Positions 7,116 to 13,977 of a stretch of 34,876 bases of DNA are shown piece after piece. The stretch lies in the NCBI RefSeq assembly GCF_000688395.1, contig NZ_JIAG01000019.1, forward strand, positions 1 through 34,876, read 5' to 3'. This stretch comes from Haematomicrobium sanguinis DSM 21259 (GTDB lineage: Bacteria > Actinomycetota > Actinomycetes > Actinomycetales > Micrococcaceae). Below the pieces are notes generated by a model, which saw only the letters and a list, made by a program, of their open reading frames with translations, was not told where the DNA came from and did no database searches. Within the stretch, counting starts at the first letter, position 1. The number at the start of each line of letters is the position of its first letter. Position numbers and translations under genes: made by a program.

Positions 7116-7580
7116 ATGGTGAGAGTCGTCTTCATGTGCGGGCCGGCCGGCTCTGGCAAGTCAACGGTGGCCCGCCGCATGGAGGCGGAGGGGTTCGTTC
7201 GGCTCTCGTTCGATCAAGAAGCCTGGGCCCGAGGCATTCGGGAGATGCCGTTGGCGGAGGACGAGCATCGCGACATTGCAACCTGGCTTCGACGCAGGCT
7301 GGAGGACCTCATCGTTGACGGACGCGACGTCGTGCTGGACTTCTCGTTCTGGTCGCGCGCCATGCGCGATGAATGGCGGGGCGTGGTGGAACCATACGGC
7401 GTGACAGCTGAGCTGATCTACCTTCCGACCGACCGGGCGACGTGCTTGGAGCGGATAGCGGCGCGCGGACACGCGCACGGCGATGATTTCGTTCTGGACG
7501 CTGCGACGGCTGCCGCCTACATCGATCACTTCGAGCCCCCGGAACCTGACGAGGGGCCCGTGACGGTGGTGCAGAGATGA
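7116..7580 (+). CDS. AAA_33-type P-loop kinase-like ATPase
   Basis: Small cytosolic P-loop protein (154 residues) of the AAA_33 / zeta-toxin-like kinase group, which transfers phosphate from ATP to a small molecule or nucleotide; the substrate is not predictable. Walker A is GPAGSGKS (residues 9-16). The expected Asp after strand 2 is in LSFDQEAW, and VVLDFSFWSRAMRDEWR gives the Walker B-like strand and substrate lid. Arg-rich LERIAARG lies in the nucleotide-lid region. The ATG lies 7 bases after a TANNNT box. A tyrosine-phosphatase-like gene follows on the same strand after 214 bases. A second, broken P-loop kinase gene of a different subfamily lies at 9701-10200. Confidence 0.82.
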   Translation: MVRVVFMCGPAGSGKSTVARRMEAEGFVRLSFDQEAWARGIREMPLAEDEHRDIATWLRRRLEDLIVDGRDVVLDFSFWSRAMRDEWRGVVEPYGVTAELIYLPTDRATCLERIAARGHAHGDDFVLDAATAAAYIDHFEPPEPDEGPVTVVQR

Positions 7581-7781
7581 CACCGGCATTGGCTTCGTGT
7601 GGAGCGATGCCACGGGATCGGCTCGTCCAACCGGTTACCAAAAACCAGACCGAAAGACTCTTTTCCCACTCATCAAACGAATGAATACGGATCGCCACGC
7701 CGTCGAGATTGTCTCCCGAAAGCGTAATGCGGCACTTGCACCGGCTGATGTATGCGCGGAGGGGTTTTGCAGGCTCGATGT

Positions 7782-7790
7782 CATTATTAA
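7782..7790 (+). promoter_or_regulatory. Putative -10 region of the phosphatase gene
   Basis: An AT-rich CATTATTAA tract ends 4 bases before the ATG at 7795 in otherwise GC-rich DNA. CATTAT (7782-7787) is 7 bases from the ATG, again fitting a leaderless message, and no Shine-Dalgarno sequence is present. The rest of the 214-base gap 7581-7794 holds no recognisable gene. Confidence 0.35.
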
Positions 7791-7794
7791 ACCC

Positions 7795-8223
7795 ATGATC
7801 ACCTGGCCAGACACCACCCCCGGCCTCTTCGTCCTTCCCTCGGGCCGCACCCTCCGCGGCCGATCCCTCCGAGCCATCCCCGACGGCGAATCACCCGATT
7901 TCGGTCTCTACCTCGCCCGCCCCAGCACCACATTCCCATGGGACCACGCCGTGCTCGACTGGCCCGACTTCGGCCTCCCCAAAAATAAGGCAAAGTTCGA
8001 CGCCGCAATTCAAGACCTCTGGAAGCGCGCCGCCACCGAGCGCGTGGAAGTCGCCTGCACCGGCGGCCTCGGTCGCACCGGCACCACACTGGCCTGCATC
8101 GCAATCCTCGACGGCATCGCCCCCGAACGCGCGGTCCAATTCGTCCGCGAAAACTACCACCCCAAAGCCATCGAAACCCCATGGCAAAAATCGTTCGTGC
8201 ACCGCTTTTCACCGAGCGCATAG
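7795..8223 (+). CDS. Protein-tyrosine phosphatase family protein
   Basis: A 142-residue Cys-based phosphatase. The signature loop is CTGGLGRTGT: nucleophile Cys88, P-loop Arg94, then Thr/Gly. An upstream W56-P57-D58 supplies the likely general acid, as in classical and dual-specificity phosphatases. The C-terminus YHPKAIETPWQKSFVHRF is typical of a small actinobacterial family. I start at the ATG at 7795 (MITWPDTTPGLFVLPSGRT) because the conserved N-terminus begins there; the frame is open further upstream to 7597 but that part is unlike the family. The substrate is unknown. Proximity to the kinase-like gene at 7116 is suggestive but the two genes are separated by 214 bases. Confidence 0.85.
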   Translation: MITWPDTTPGLFVLPSGRTLRGRSLRAIPDGESPDFGLYLARPSTTFPWDHAVLDWPDFGLPKNKAKFDAAIQDLWKRAATERVEVACTGGLGRTGTTLACIAILDGIAPERAVQFVRENYHPKAIETPWQKSFVHRFSPSA

Positions 8224-8307
8224 CGCGCACCTCGCCCCGGCATTCGGTCCCGCAAAACACAATGTACGACGGCGTTGCTCACCCCCCAGCGCGCCTCACC
8301 AACAGTG

Positions 8308-8358
8308 TGCACGCCAGAGCAACGGCGTGCATGCATAATGCATGTGGCATATGCTTAT
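8308..8358 (+). promoter_or_regulatory. Operator and promoter region of the VapBC-type operon
   Basis: Dense inverted repeats precede the antitoxin gene: TGCACGCC (8308-8315) with GGCGTGCA (8324-8331), then overlapping ATGCAT/TGCATAATGCA and GCATATGC palindromes (8331-8356). A CATAAT -10-like box lies at 8334-8339. Antitoxins of this ribbon-helix-helix type bind such repeats with the toxin to repress their own operon. Confidence 0.5.
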
Positions 8359-8361
8359 TAC

Positions 8362-8583
8362 ATGAAGACGATTCAGGTGAGAAACGTGCCCGAGGCAACG
8401 AGCCGAGCGCTCAAGGCCAAGGCGGCGCTAGAGGGTCAGTCTTTGAGCGTTTTTCTGCTCAAGGAACTAGAGCGTTTAGCGACACGGCCCACTCGTGCGG
8501 AAATTCTGGCCCGAATCGCCAGCCGTGAACCAATGGAACTGCCGCCCGCAGAAAAAGTGCTCGCGGAACAACGCCCCGAATGA
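8362..8583 (+). CDS. FitA/VapB-type antitoxin (ribbon-helix-helix)
   Basis: A 73-residue antitoxin. The N-terminus MKTIQVRNVPEATSRALKAK and the following AALEGQSLSVFLLKELE are the ribbon-helix-helix DNA-binding segment. The C-terminal half (PTRAEILARIASREP) should wrap the toxin. The ATG at 8362 is chosen because it begins the DNA-binding strand; an upstream in-frame extension to 8275 covers the operator palindromes and is unlikely to be coding. The stop overlaps the toxin start by 4 bases (ATGA), showing translational coupling. With the next gene it makes the only fully intact-looking type II toxin-antitoxin operon in the window. Confidence 0.9.
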   Translation: MKTIQVRNVPEATSRALKAKAALEGQSLSVFLLKELERLATRPTRAEILARIASREPMELPPAEKVLAEQRPE

Positions 8584-8969
8584 CTGGCTGGGTTCTAGAT
8601 GCATCGGTGGTCGCAGAGTTACTGTTTGGGACTGTGCGCGGACGTCGAATTGCTCGACTCATACAAGTAGGCGACCTTTTCGCTCCACAACATCTCACCG
8701 CCGAAGTGGCCTCCGTTGTGAGGGGATGGTCGCTCGGTGGGCACATCAGTGACGATCAGGCTCGTCGAGCCTTCGAGGAGCTCGAATTTCTTGACATCGA
8801 GCAAGTGCCCATGCTCAAGCTCCTTCCCGAGGTGTTTGCGCTGAGACATAATTTGTCGGCGTATGACGCAATGTACGTGGTACTCGCGCGTAAGTTGGGC
8901 CTCCAACTATTGACGTTAGACGCACGTCTGGCGAGGGTGGCTACTGACTGTGCGCTCGTTCCCGAGTAG
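8580..8969 (+). CDS. vapC: VapC-type PIN-domain ribonuclease toxin
   Basis: A 129-residue PIN-domain toxin, a Mg2+-dependent RNase that usually cleaves tRNA or rRNA. All four acidic residues are in place: D7 (VLDASVVAELL), E42 (TAEVASVV), D96 (SAYDAMYVVLA) and D114 (LLTLDARLAR). The gene overlaps the antitoxin by ATGA. No lesion is visible, in contrast with the toxin remnants at 6347 and 16604. The RNA target cannot be predicted. Confidence 0.93.
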   Translation: MTGWVLDASVVAELLFGTVRGRRIARLIQVGDLFAPQHLTAEVASVVRGWSLGGHISDDQARRAFEELEFLDIEQVPMLKLLPEVFALRHNLSAYDAMYVVLARKLGLQLLTLDARLARVATDCALVPE

Positions 8970-9011
8970 GCTTCTCCTACCTAAATGCTCAACACTTGTA
9001 GGAGAATCGGC

Positions 9012-9404
9012 ATGGCAGACACCGCGGGAGCTGGTTGGTACGACGATGGCACCGGCCAAAAAAGATGGTGGGACGGCAAGCAATGGACCGACCAGGTGCA
9101 ACCCGAGCAGCCCCGCGAAGGCGGCATTGGCGGATTCATTAATCGTGTCGAAGCGGAGTCTGTGTCCGGAGGGCAACCTCGTCCGGCTCCACAGGGTATG
9201 AGCTATGTGGTGCTTCAAGTGATCTTGAAGGAGAAATTGTGGGGCACCGGCTCCGGAAATCTCACCGAACTTGAGAAAGCAATCAACAAACAAGCCAAAC
9301 TCGGCTATCGGCTTCACACCATCACTACCTCGTCCTCGGGTAGTAAGGGTCTAGGCGGCGGTGATCGAATTCAGGCAACCATGGTTTTCGAAAAGCTCGT
9401 CTAG
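9012..9404 (+). CDS. DUF2510 and DUF4177 domain protein
   Basis: A 130-residue protein. N-terminal DUF2510 motif AGWYDDGTGQKRWWDGKQWT (residues 6-25), a short actinobacterial module often found on membrane or secreted proteins. A linker rich in Pro, Gln and Gly follows (about 28-60). The C-terminal DUF4177-like domain has SYVVLQVILKEKLWG, LEKAINKQAKLGYRLHTI and QATMVFEK. No membrane segment is seen. The ATG at 9012 has AGGAGAA 5 bases upstream; an in-frame ATG at 8985 lacks a ribosome site. Function is unknown. It lies 42 bases after the PIN toxin but has its own ribosome site. Confidence 0.82.
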   Translation: MADTAGAGWYDDGTGQKRWWDGKQWTDQVQPEQPREGGIGGFINRVEAESVSGGQPRPAPQGMSYVVLQVILKEKLWGTGSGNLTELEKAINKQAKLGYRLHTITTSSSGSKGLGGGDRIQATMVFEKLV

Positions 9405-9433
9405 GGTGTAGGGCGGTGGCTTCTTGAGGCGAC

Positions 9434-9516
9434 GAACTTCCGTGACCGTAAACACCCGATTGCGCTCACATTGACACTTTCGTGAGCGTTAACTCGAGCT
9501 AACACTCACGGAAGTT
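9434..9516. repeat. Tandem palindromic intergenic repeat (GTTAACTC family), copy A
   Basis: A degenerate unit (9434-9470, starting GAACTTCCGTGA) is followed by a good palindrome (arms 9475-9495 and 9496-9516, centred on CTC/GAG, with CGTGAGCGTTAACTC against GAGCTAACACTCACG). The same degenerate-plus-good pair occurs at 12089-12170. There is no T-run, so these may be terminator-like hairpins, protein-binding sites or REP-like elements. Confidence 0.7.
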
Positions 9517-9526
9517 TCGCCTCCCA

Positions 9527-9685
9527 CGCCGGTCCGTGGAAGAGGAAGTGCGTGAGATCCTCACCAATGCTGCTAGTCAGCCAAGCGTCTTGATGGCACT
9601 CCTCGACGTTGCAAGGGCCGCACCTGGGGAGAGTCTCCACATTCCAAGCCGAACTCATACAGCGCGAGCGGTCGATCTCGAATAG
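9527..9685 (+). pseudogene. FitA-like antitoxin remnant, N-terminus missing
   Basis: Reading from 9527, RRSVEEEVREIL followed by LMALLDVARAAPGESLHIPSR and ARAVDLE with a TAG at 9683-9685 matches the C-terminal two thirds of FitA-type antitoxins (the RSMEEEVR turn and the toxin-binding tail). The preceding DNA-binding strand is absent. The homology breaks off about 10 bases after the GTTAACTC palindrome at 9475-9516. No toxin gene follows. A GTG at 9536 could start a 49-residue product lacking the DNA-binding strand, but this is most likely a ruin. Confidence 0.6.
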
Positions 9686-9700
9686 GACCGAGTCAGCGAG

Positions 9701-10200
9701 TTACCAGTTCAAAACATCGAACACGATCTGTGCAACCTCGACTGGAGTCTGTCGATCAGCATTAATTCGAATTGCAGTTGCTGGGGCATTCGTTCGCAAA
9801 AGTTGTGCGGCTCTTTCGCTGTGCTGCAAATGGGCGAGCAGGCTGTCTCCCTGTTCTCGTCGGGAAAGTCGCTGTTCTGCCACTGTGTCAGACGCTTCTC
9901 AGAGGACTGTGGTTATTTTCGTTGAGTCCCCTATCGCCTCAGCGAGTTTCGATGCCTCCAGAACCGATACGGTGTTTGTGCAAATCAGCCTTCGGTACCC
10001 CAACTCGCGGTAATTGCGGCAAGGTTTCGTTCAGCCAAACTATGCTGCCACGGCGAAGGGAAAGCTGTGTCCAAAGCGTCGCCTTCCATGACAACAAGGG
10101 GCATGAAACGGTCGTTGAGAATTTCGTGCAGCGCGAAGGCTTCGGCGCTTTTTCCCACGCTTGACCGGCGGCCAATGAGCACAAGTTCGGAATCAGCCAT
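9701..10200 (-). pseudogene. P-loop kinase-like gene, frameshifted and with an internal stop
   Basis: On the minus strand an ATG at 10200 starts MADSELVLIGRRSSVGKSAEA, with a Walker A loop (GRRSSVGKS), and continues VVMEGDALDTAF to LAERNLAAIT. Near 10010 the homologous sequence moves to another frame (NYRELGYRRLICTNTVSVLE, then LAEAIGDSTKITTVL). It meets a TGA near 9904 and continues in frame as EASDTVAEQRLSRREQGDS to the end FDVLNW and TAA at 9701. One frameshift plus one nonsense codon in about 165 codons indicates a dead gene of the actinobacterial AAA-kinase family with LIGxxSxVGKS and RREQG motifs. The frame shift fits a small deletion (about 10 bases). Confidence 0.72.
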
Positions 10201-10234
10201 TGGCTAACCATTTTAGTGCTGCAAGACTTAGACC

Positions 10235-10789
10235 ATGACTTCCGAACAAACGCTGAGCGACGCCGAACGGAGAAGCCTTGCACAGTGGGCAGCGGATTGC
10301 GCCCAGCGAGTGTTCCCACTTTTTGAGGGTAGCGATAGCGCAAAGGTGGCCCTCCAAGACGCCCTCGACCGGACGAGGGCTTACAGCTTCGGTGAAGCCG
10401 ACACCGCAACTGAAATCAGCAAACGCTTTGGCGGAGGTCGGGTCGCAAGCGAAGCGAGGTCGCCCGCCGGTGCCGCGGCGGCTCGCGCAATAGGACAAGC
10501 GTCCGCAGTTGCGCACATGGGCGCGCACGCGCTCGGCGCAGCGGGCTATGCGGTCAAGGCCGTCGTACTACCGCATCCTGGCAGGCCGGAGTTGCAACAC
10601 AGTGAAATTGATTGGCAACTAGCTCACCTGACCGAAGAGCAGCGGGACATGCTTCGAAAGCTACCCCAACTCGGAACCGACAAGTCCGGGCCGCTCGGCC
10701 CTGGTCTGCTCACCCAAGGCGTAGTCGGTGAAACGATCCGCGAGATCCAGCGCCGCATAGGTCACCTTTCACGCCGAGTCGACACGTAA
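10235..10789 (+). CDS. Putative immunity protein (Imm5-like)
   Basis: A 184-residue all-helical, soluble protein. The block LAQWAADCAQRVFPLFEG, the repeated Ala-rich helices (AGAAAARAIGQASAVAH then AHALGAAGYAVKAV) and the overall length fit the family labelled putative immunity protein (Imm5-like) in actinobacteria. In polymorphic toxin systems such proteins guard against a cognate effector, but no toxin or secretion gene is nearby, so the name reflects family only. The ATG start has no clear ribosome site. The last codons (SRRVDT and TAA) lie inside the left arm of the 63-base palindrome. It converges with the O-methyltransferase gene. Confidence 0.65.
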   Translation: MTSEQTLSDAERRSLAQWAADCAQRVFPLFEGSDSAKVALQDALDRTRAYSFGEADTATEISKRFGGGRVASEARSPAGAAAARAIGQASAVAHMGAHALGAAGYAVKAVVLPHPGRPELQHSEIDWQLAHLTEEQRDMLRKLPQLGTDKSGPLGPGLLTQGVVGETIREIQRRIGHLSRRVDT

Positions 10790-10834
10790 TCCGCTAAAGG
10801 CACCGTCATTAGCGGATTACGTGTCGACTCGGCG
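10772..10834. repeat. Perfect 26-base palindrome, likely bidirectional terminator
   Basis: Arms 10772-10797 and 10809-10834 are perfect reverse complements (start CGCCGAGTCGACACG, end TTAGCGG side) around an 11-base loop. It overlaps the last codons of the immunity-like gene and stands before the 3' end of the convergent methyltransferase gene, where a two-way transcription stop would be useful. No T-run is present on either strand. The right arm recurs at 344-369 (23 of 26) and a more distant relative of the left arm at 34608-34642, both next to IS30-family ends. Confidence 0.8.
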
Positions 10835-10893
10835 AGAGTGATGTGGGGGCGGAAGACGACACGCGGCACCCAGGCGAGCATCGCCGTCGTGCA

Positions 10894-11559
10894 TCAATTG
10901 GTGACCCGCGCGATGGCAAAGCCATCCCACCCCTTGTCGCCGACGGTTTGCAACGCCGTGGCCTCCAGGCGGGGGTCCGAGCCAAGCATCTCAAGAACCG
11001 CGCGGCTGCCGCGCACGGCCTCATCCTCGGAGGACGCGTCCGCGACGCCGCCTGAGCGCACCACGTTGTCCACCACGATGACCGTTCCGGGGTGGCTGAG
11101 CTTGAGCGCCTCGCGCAGGTAGTTCGGGTTGTTGGGCTTATCGGCGTCGATGAAGACTAGGTCAAAGGGCTCCTCGCCCTCGCGGACCAGGCGTTGCACC
11201 GACTCGAGCGCGGGTCCAACCAGCACCTCGACGCGCTCCGCCAACCCCACCGCGGCCAGGTTCGCCCGCGCGACCTCGGCATGATGCGGCTCCAACTCCA
11301 GCGTCACCACGCGGCCCGAAGGCCCCACGGCGGAGGCCAGCCAAGCGGCCGAATACCCGCCCAAGGTCCCAAATTCCAGAACCCGTCGCGCCCCCACCAT
11401 CTGGCAGATCAGGTTCAAAAAGCGGCCCTGCGTGACTGAGACCGCGATCTCAGGGAGCCCCGCGGCAACACTCGCCGGCACAATCCCCGCGAAATCCCGA
11501 TCACCAATCAGGGTGTCCTTGAAATACCGGTCAACGGCGTCCCACGAAGCTTCGCTCAT
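10894..11559 (-). CDS. SAM-dependent O-methyltransferase (class I, COMT-like)
   Basis: A 221-residue member of the Methyltransf_3 family, which methylates catechol-type or other hydroxyls using S-adenosylmethionine and a divalent metal. Motif I is VLEFGTLGGYSAAWLA (SAM binding), followed by VVTLELEPHHAEVARANL (acidic residue for ribose). Metal-binding Asp residues are in FIDADKPNN and VVDNVVRSG. The frame starts at ATG 11559 and is divergent from the VOC gene across 111 bases. The substrate is unknown. The catechol theme of the operon at 12187-15524 makes a small phenolic substrate plausible, but that is inference. Confidence 0.9.
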   Translation of the reverse strand: MSEASWDAVDRYFKDTLIGDRDFAGIVPASVAAGLPEIAVSVTQGRFLNLICQMVGARRVLEFGTLGGYSAAWLASAVGPSGRVVTLELEPHHAEVARANLAAVGLAERVEVLVGPALESVQRLVREGEEPFDLVFIDADKPNNPNYLREALKLSHPGTVIVVDNVVRSGGVADASSEDEAVRGSRAVLEMLGSDPRLEATALQTVGDKGWDGFAIARVTN

Positions 11560-11670
11560 AACTCAATACAACCACCGCCGAGCACTTCCCGCTACGGGCG
11601 AATCGCCATAGGCTTAGGCCATCGGCAGCGCACTCCGCGCACGCCACCGACACCAGAAAAGTGGGCTCAC

Positions 11671-12084
11671 ATGGCCGTTTCAATGACCTTCCCCAACCTG
11701 CTCGTGACCGATCTGCCGCGCTCCACCGAGTTTTACAAGGCGCTCGGCTTCGAGCAAAACATGATGTTTAGCGATGAGAACGCGTCCAGCATCGTGCTCA
11801 ATGAGAACACCGTCATCATGCTCTTGCGTACCGAATTCTTCAGCACATTTCTGCCGGAGGGGAGCGCGGCCGGGATCGACCCGCAGAAGACCAGCGCGCT
11901 TCTGGCACTGCTACTCGGGAGCAAAGAGGAAGTCGACGAGTTTCAGGCCAAGGCCGAGGCGGCCGGCGGCAACATCCTGAAGCCGGCTGAGCCGAACCCA
12001 TACGAGGCCAGCATGTATGGCGGCCAACTCGCCGACCCGGATGGGCACATCATCGAGTTCATGTACATGCCCTCGCCGGAGTGA
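11671..12084 (+). CDS. VOC family protein (glyoxalase/bleomycin-resistance fold)
   Basis: A 137-residue single VOC protein. Paired beta-alpha-beta-beta-beta modules: PNLLVTDLPRSTEFYKALGF at the start, IVLNENTVIMLLR in the first module, FQAKAEAAGGN and LADPDGHIIEFMYMP in the second. The terminal DPDGHIIEF provides the usual metal-ligand Glu. The first metal position (His in true glyoxalases) is replaced (PNLLV), so this resembles the lactoylglutathione-lyase-like group of unknown substrate. It is a single gene and converges with the hydroxylase gene through the palindromic repeat at 12089-12170. Confidence 0.85.
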   Translation: MAVSMTFPNLLVTDLPRSTEFYKALGFEQNMMFSDENASSIVLNENTVIMLLRTEFFSTFLPEGSAAGIDPQKTSALLALLLGSKEEVDEFQAKAEAAGGNILKPAEPNPYEASMYGGQLADPDGHIIEFMYMPSPE

Positions 12085-12088
12085 TCTG

Positions 12089-12170
12089 AACTTCCGTGAG
12101 TGTTAACTCCGGTTTGTGCTCACCGAGGAACTTCCGTGAGAGTTAACTCGAGTTAACGCTCACGGAAGTT
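12089..12170. repeat. Tandem palindromic intergenic repeat (GTTAACTC family), copy B
   Basis: A degenerate unit (12089-12128) is followed by a nearly perfect 42-base palindrome (12129-12170). Each arm begins or ends AACTTCCGTGAG and meets at CTC/GAG; only one base pair of 21 is mismatched. It fills the gap between two convergent genes, so a two-way terminator or spacer is plausible. The same arrangement, in the same direction, is at 9434-9516. Confidence 0.78.
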
Positions 12171-12186
12171 TCGCGGTTTCCACGCC

Positions 12187-13938
12187 TTAGCGCCCCAGCA
12201 CCTGCCCGAGCGCCGCCTCCAACTCCGCGCCAGCATCTTCCGGCACCTCATCCACGCGCCACGCAATGACCCGATCCGGACGTACCAGCAGTGCGCCCGA
12301 GTCGCCGATCCCACGCAGACGGTGCCACCGCTGATACACGTCTGCAGTGTCTCCGCCCATGGAGACGCGCTCCACCGCGATCGGCACCCCAAGTGAGGCG
12401 CCCACGGATGCGGCGGCATCGCGCCACGCGGCGTCATCCACCCCCGTGATGAGCGTGAAACGGCCCTTGCCCACCACATCGAGGGTGGAGATGGGTGCGC
12501 GGTTCCGTTCCAGCCAGGCATGCGGGATGACGTGCCCGCTGATGCTCGACGGCGTGTAGTACAGTTCCGCGTCCTTCTCACCAACAGGTTCGGGTTGCGT
12601 GGGCGGAATCACGGCCGCCGAAGCGTACCGTTGTCCCATTTCAACTCCGTGCGAATTGAACTGGAAATTCTGCAGTTCAATGGCCTTAGCCAACGCTTCG
12701 CGGCGGTTTGCGGAGGCGGCGCCGGTACCGAAGAGGTCATCCAGATTCGCCCAACCGTCCTCCGCGCTCTGACCCGGCTCGAAGCCGAGCGCCTCGGCGA
12801 TCGGTCCCATGTCCACCACGCTCTTAAACGCACGGTCCACCACGGCGGCGCCGACCGGTTGCCGCTCCGCGTTATAGGTTTCCAGCAGGGATTCGTGGGC
12901 GTCGCCGCGAACCACGGCCGCGAGCTTCCAGGCAAGGTTGAACGAGTCCTGGATCGACGTGTTGGTGCCCAAACCGTTCGCCGGGGGATGGCGATGCGCC
13001 GCATCCCCAACCAGGAAAGCACGGCCCTTTTGGTAAGTGTCCGCCACCATGCGGTTGATCTGCCAGGAGGAGACGGCCTTGATCTTGACCTCGACCTCGG
13101 GATCGCCAATGGTGGACTGCGCCCGCGCAATGAGCGACTCCTCATCCAGCGGCGGTTCACCGTCGGCCGGGTCATACATGCACAAGAGCACCCATTCGGT
13201 GTAGGGCTTCACGTTGATCCACGTCCCCGAACCCACCCAATAATTGTTGCCCGGCTGCGTCATCCAAAAGAGCGTCCCCGGGCGGTGTTCGCAGTACTTG
13301 GTCAGGTCCGCCTCGAGCCAAATGTTCAGGGCAGCGCCCAGCCCGGATTCTCCGGTGAAGGTGAACCCGAACGTCGAAGCGACGGTGCTACGCCCGCCGT
13401 CAGCACCGACTATATATTTGGCGCGGATGGTTTGTTCTGCGCCGGTGTCGCGTTCCCGAACGAGCGCCGTCACCCCGTCCTCGTCCTGTTCTGCCGAAAC
13501 GAGTTCGAGCGAAAAGCGGACATCCGCCCCCAGGTCTTGGGCCCCCTGCAGCATGGCTGGCTCCAGGACGTGCTGCGGGATATTGCACATTGCGGACGGG
13601 CTCGCGAGTTGGTAGTCGCTGGACCGCTCCACCCCGGCGCCCCAGGTTTCCAGCCGGGCGATTTCTTGGCCTGCGAAGCTGGTGGCCCACACGTTGTTGC
13701 GCATAAAGGCGTTGGGGGTGGCGACGGCTTTGACCGCGTCTTCAAAGCCGAGGTCGCGGAACACTTCCATGGTTCGCTGGTTGGTGATGTGCGCCCTGGG
13801 GGAGTGCGCGGTGGTGGGATAACGGGTGATGGTGAGCGCGTCGACGCCCGCGCGGGCAAGCAGTGCGGCCATCGCGAGTCCGGCGGGACCGGCGCCCACC
13901 ACCAAAATGTCAGTGCTGGATGGCAGAGTCATGGTCAT
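12187..13938 (-). CDS. FAD-dependent aromatic hydroxylase (TfdB/MhpA-like group A flavoprotein monooxygenase)
   Basis: A 583-residue flavoprotein that should hydroxylate a phenolic ring using NAD(P)H and O2, giving a catechol or hydroquinone. Motifs in order: dinucleotide fold VVGAGPAGLAMAALLARAG (residues about 13-31), the DG motif IVGADGGRSTV, the GD motif GRAFLVGDAAHRHPP followed by NGLGTNTSIQDSFNLAWKLA, and a C-terminal thioredoxin-like domain (about 430-583). The TNTSIQD wording is closest to dichlorophenol/phenol hydroxylases. ATG at 13938 follows AAGGA by a proper distance. It is third in a leftward operon, 39 bases after the FAH-family gene. The exact substrate is not predictable. Confidence 0.9.
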   Translation of the reverse strand: MTMTLPSSTDILVVGAGPAGLAMAALLARAGVDALTITRYPTTAHSPRAHITNQRTMEVFRDLGFEDAVKAVATPNAFMRNNVWATSFAGQEIARLETWGAGVERSSDYQLASPSAMCNIPQHVLEPAMLQGAQDLGADVRFSLELVSAEQDEDGVTALVRERDTGAEQTIRAKYIVGADGGRSTVASTFGFTFTGESGLGAALNIWLEADLTKYCEHRPGTLFWMTQPGNNYWVGSGTWINVKPYTEWVLLCMYDPADGEPPLDEESLIARAQSTIGDPEVEVKIKAVSSWQINRMVADTYQKGRAFLVGDAAHRHPPANGLGTNTSIQDSFNLAWKLAAVVRGDAHESLLETYNAERQPVGAAVVDRAFKSVVDMGPIAEALGFEPGQSAEDGWANLDDLFGTGAASANRREALAKAIELQNFQFNSHGVEMGQRYASAAVIPPTQPEPVGEKDAELYYTPSSISGHVIPHAWLERNRAPISTLDVVGKGRFTLITGVDDAAWRDAAASVGASLGVPIAVERVSMGGDTADVYQRWHRLRGIGDSGALLVRPDRVIAWRVDEVPEDAGAELEAALGQVLGR

Positions 13939-13977
13939 GGTTCATCCTTGAACTTTTAATGAAGTGCTAGCGCGGCA

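Noticed and set aside
12520-13959. 479-codon plus-strand frame opposite the FAD hydroxylase
   Set aside because: Composition is Arg/Gly/His-rich with no domain, while the minus-strand frame carries all flavoprotein motifs.
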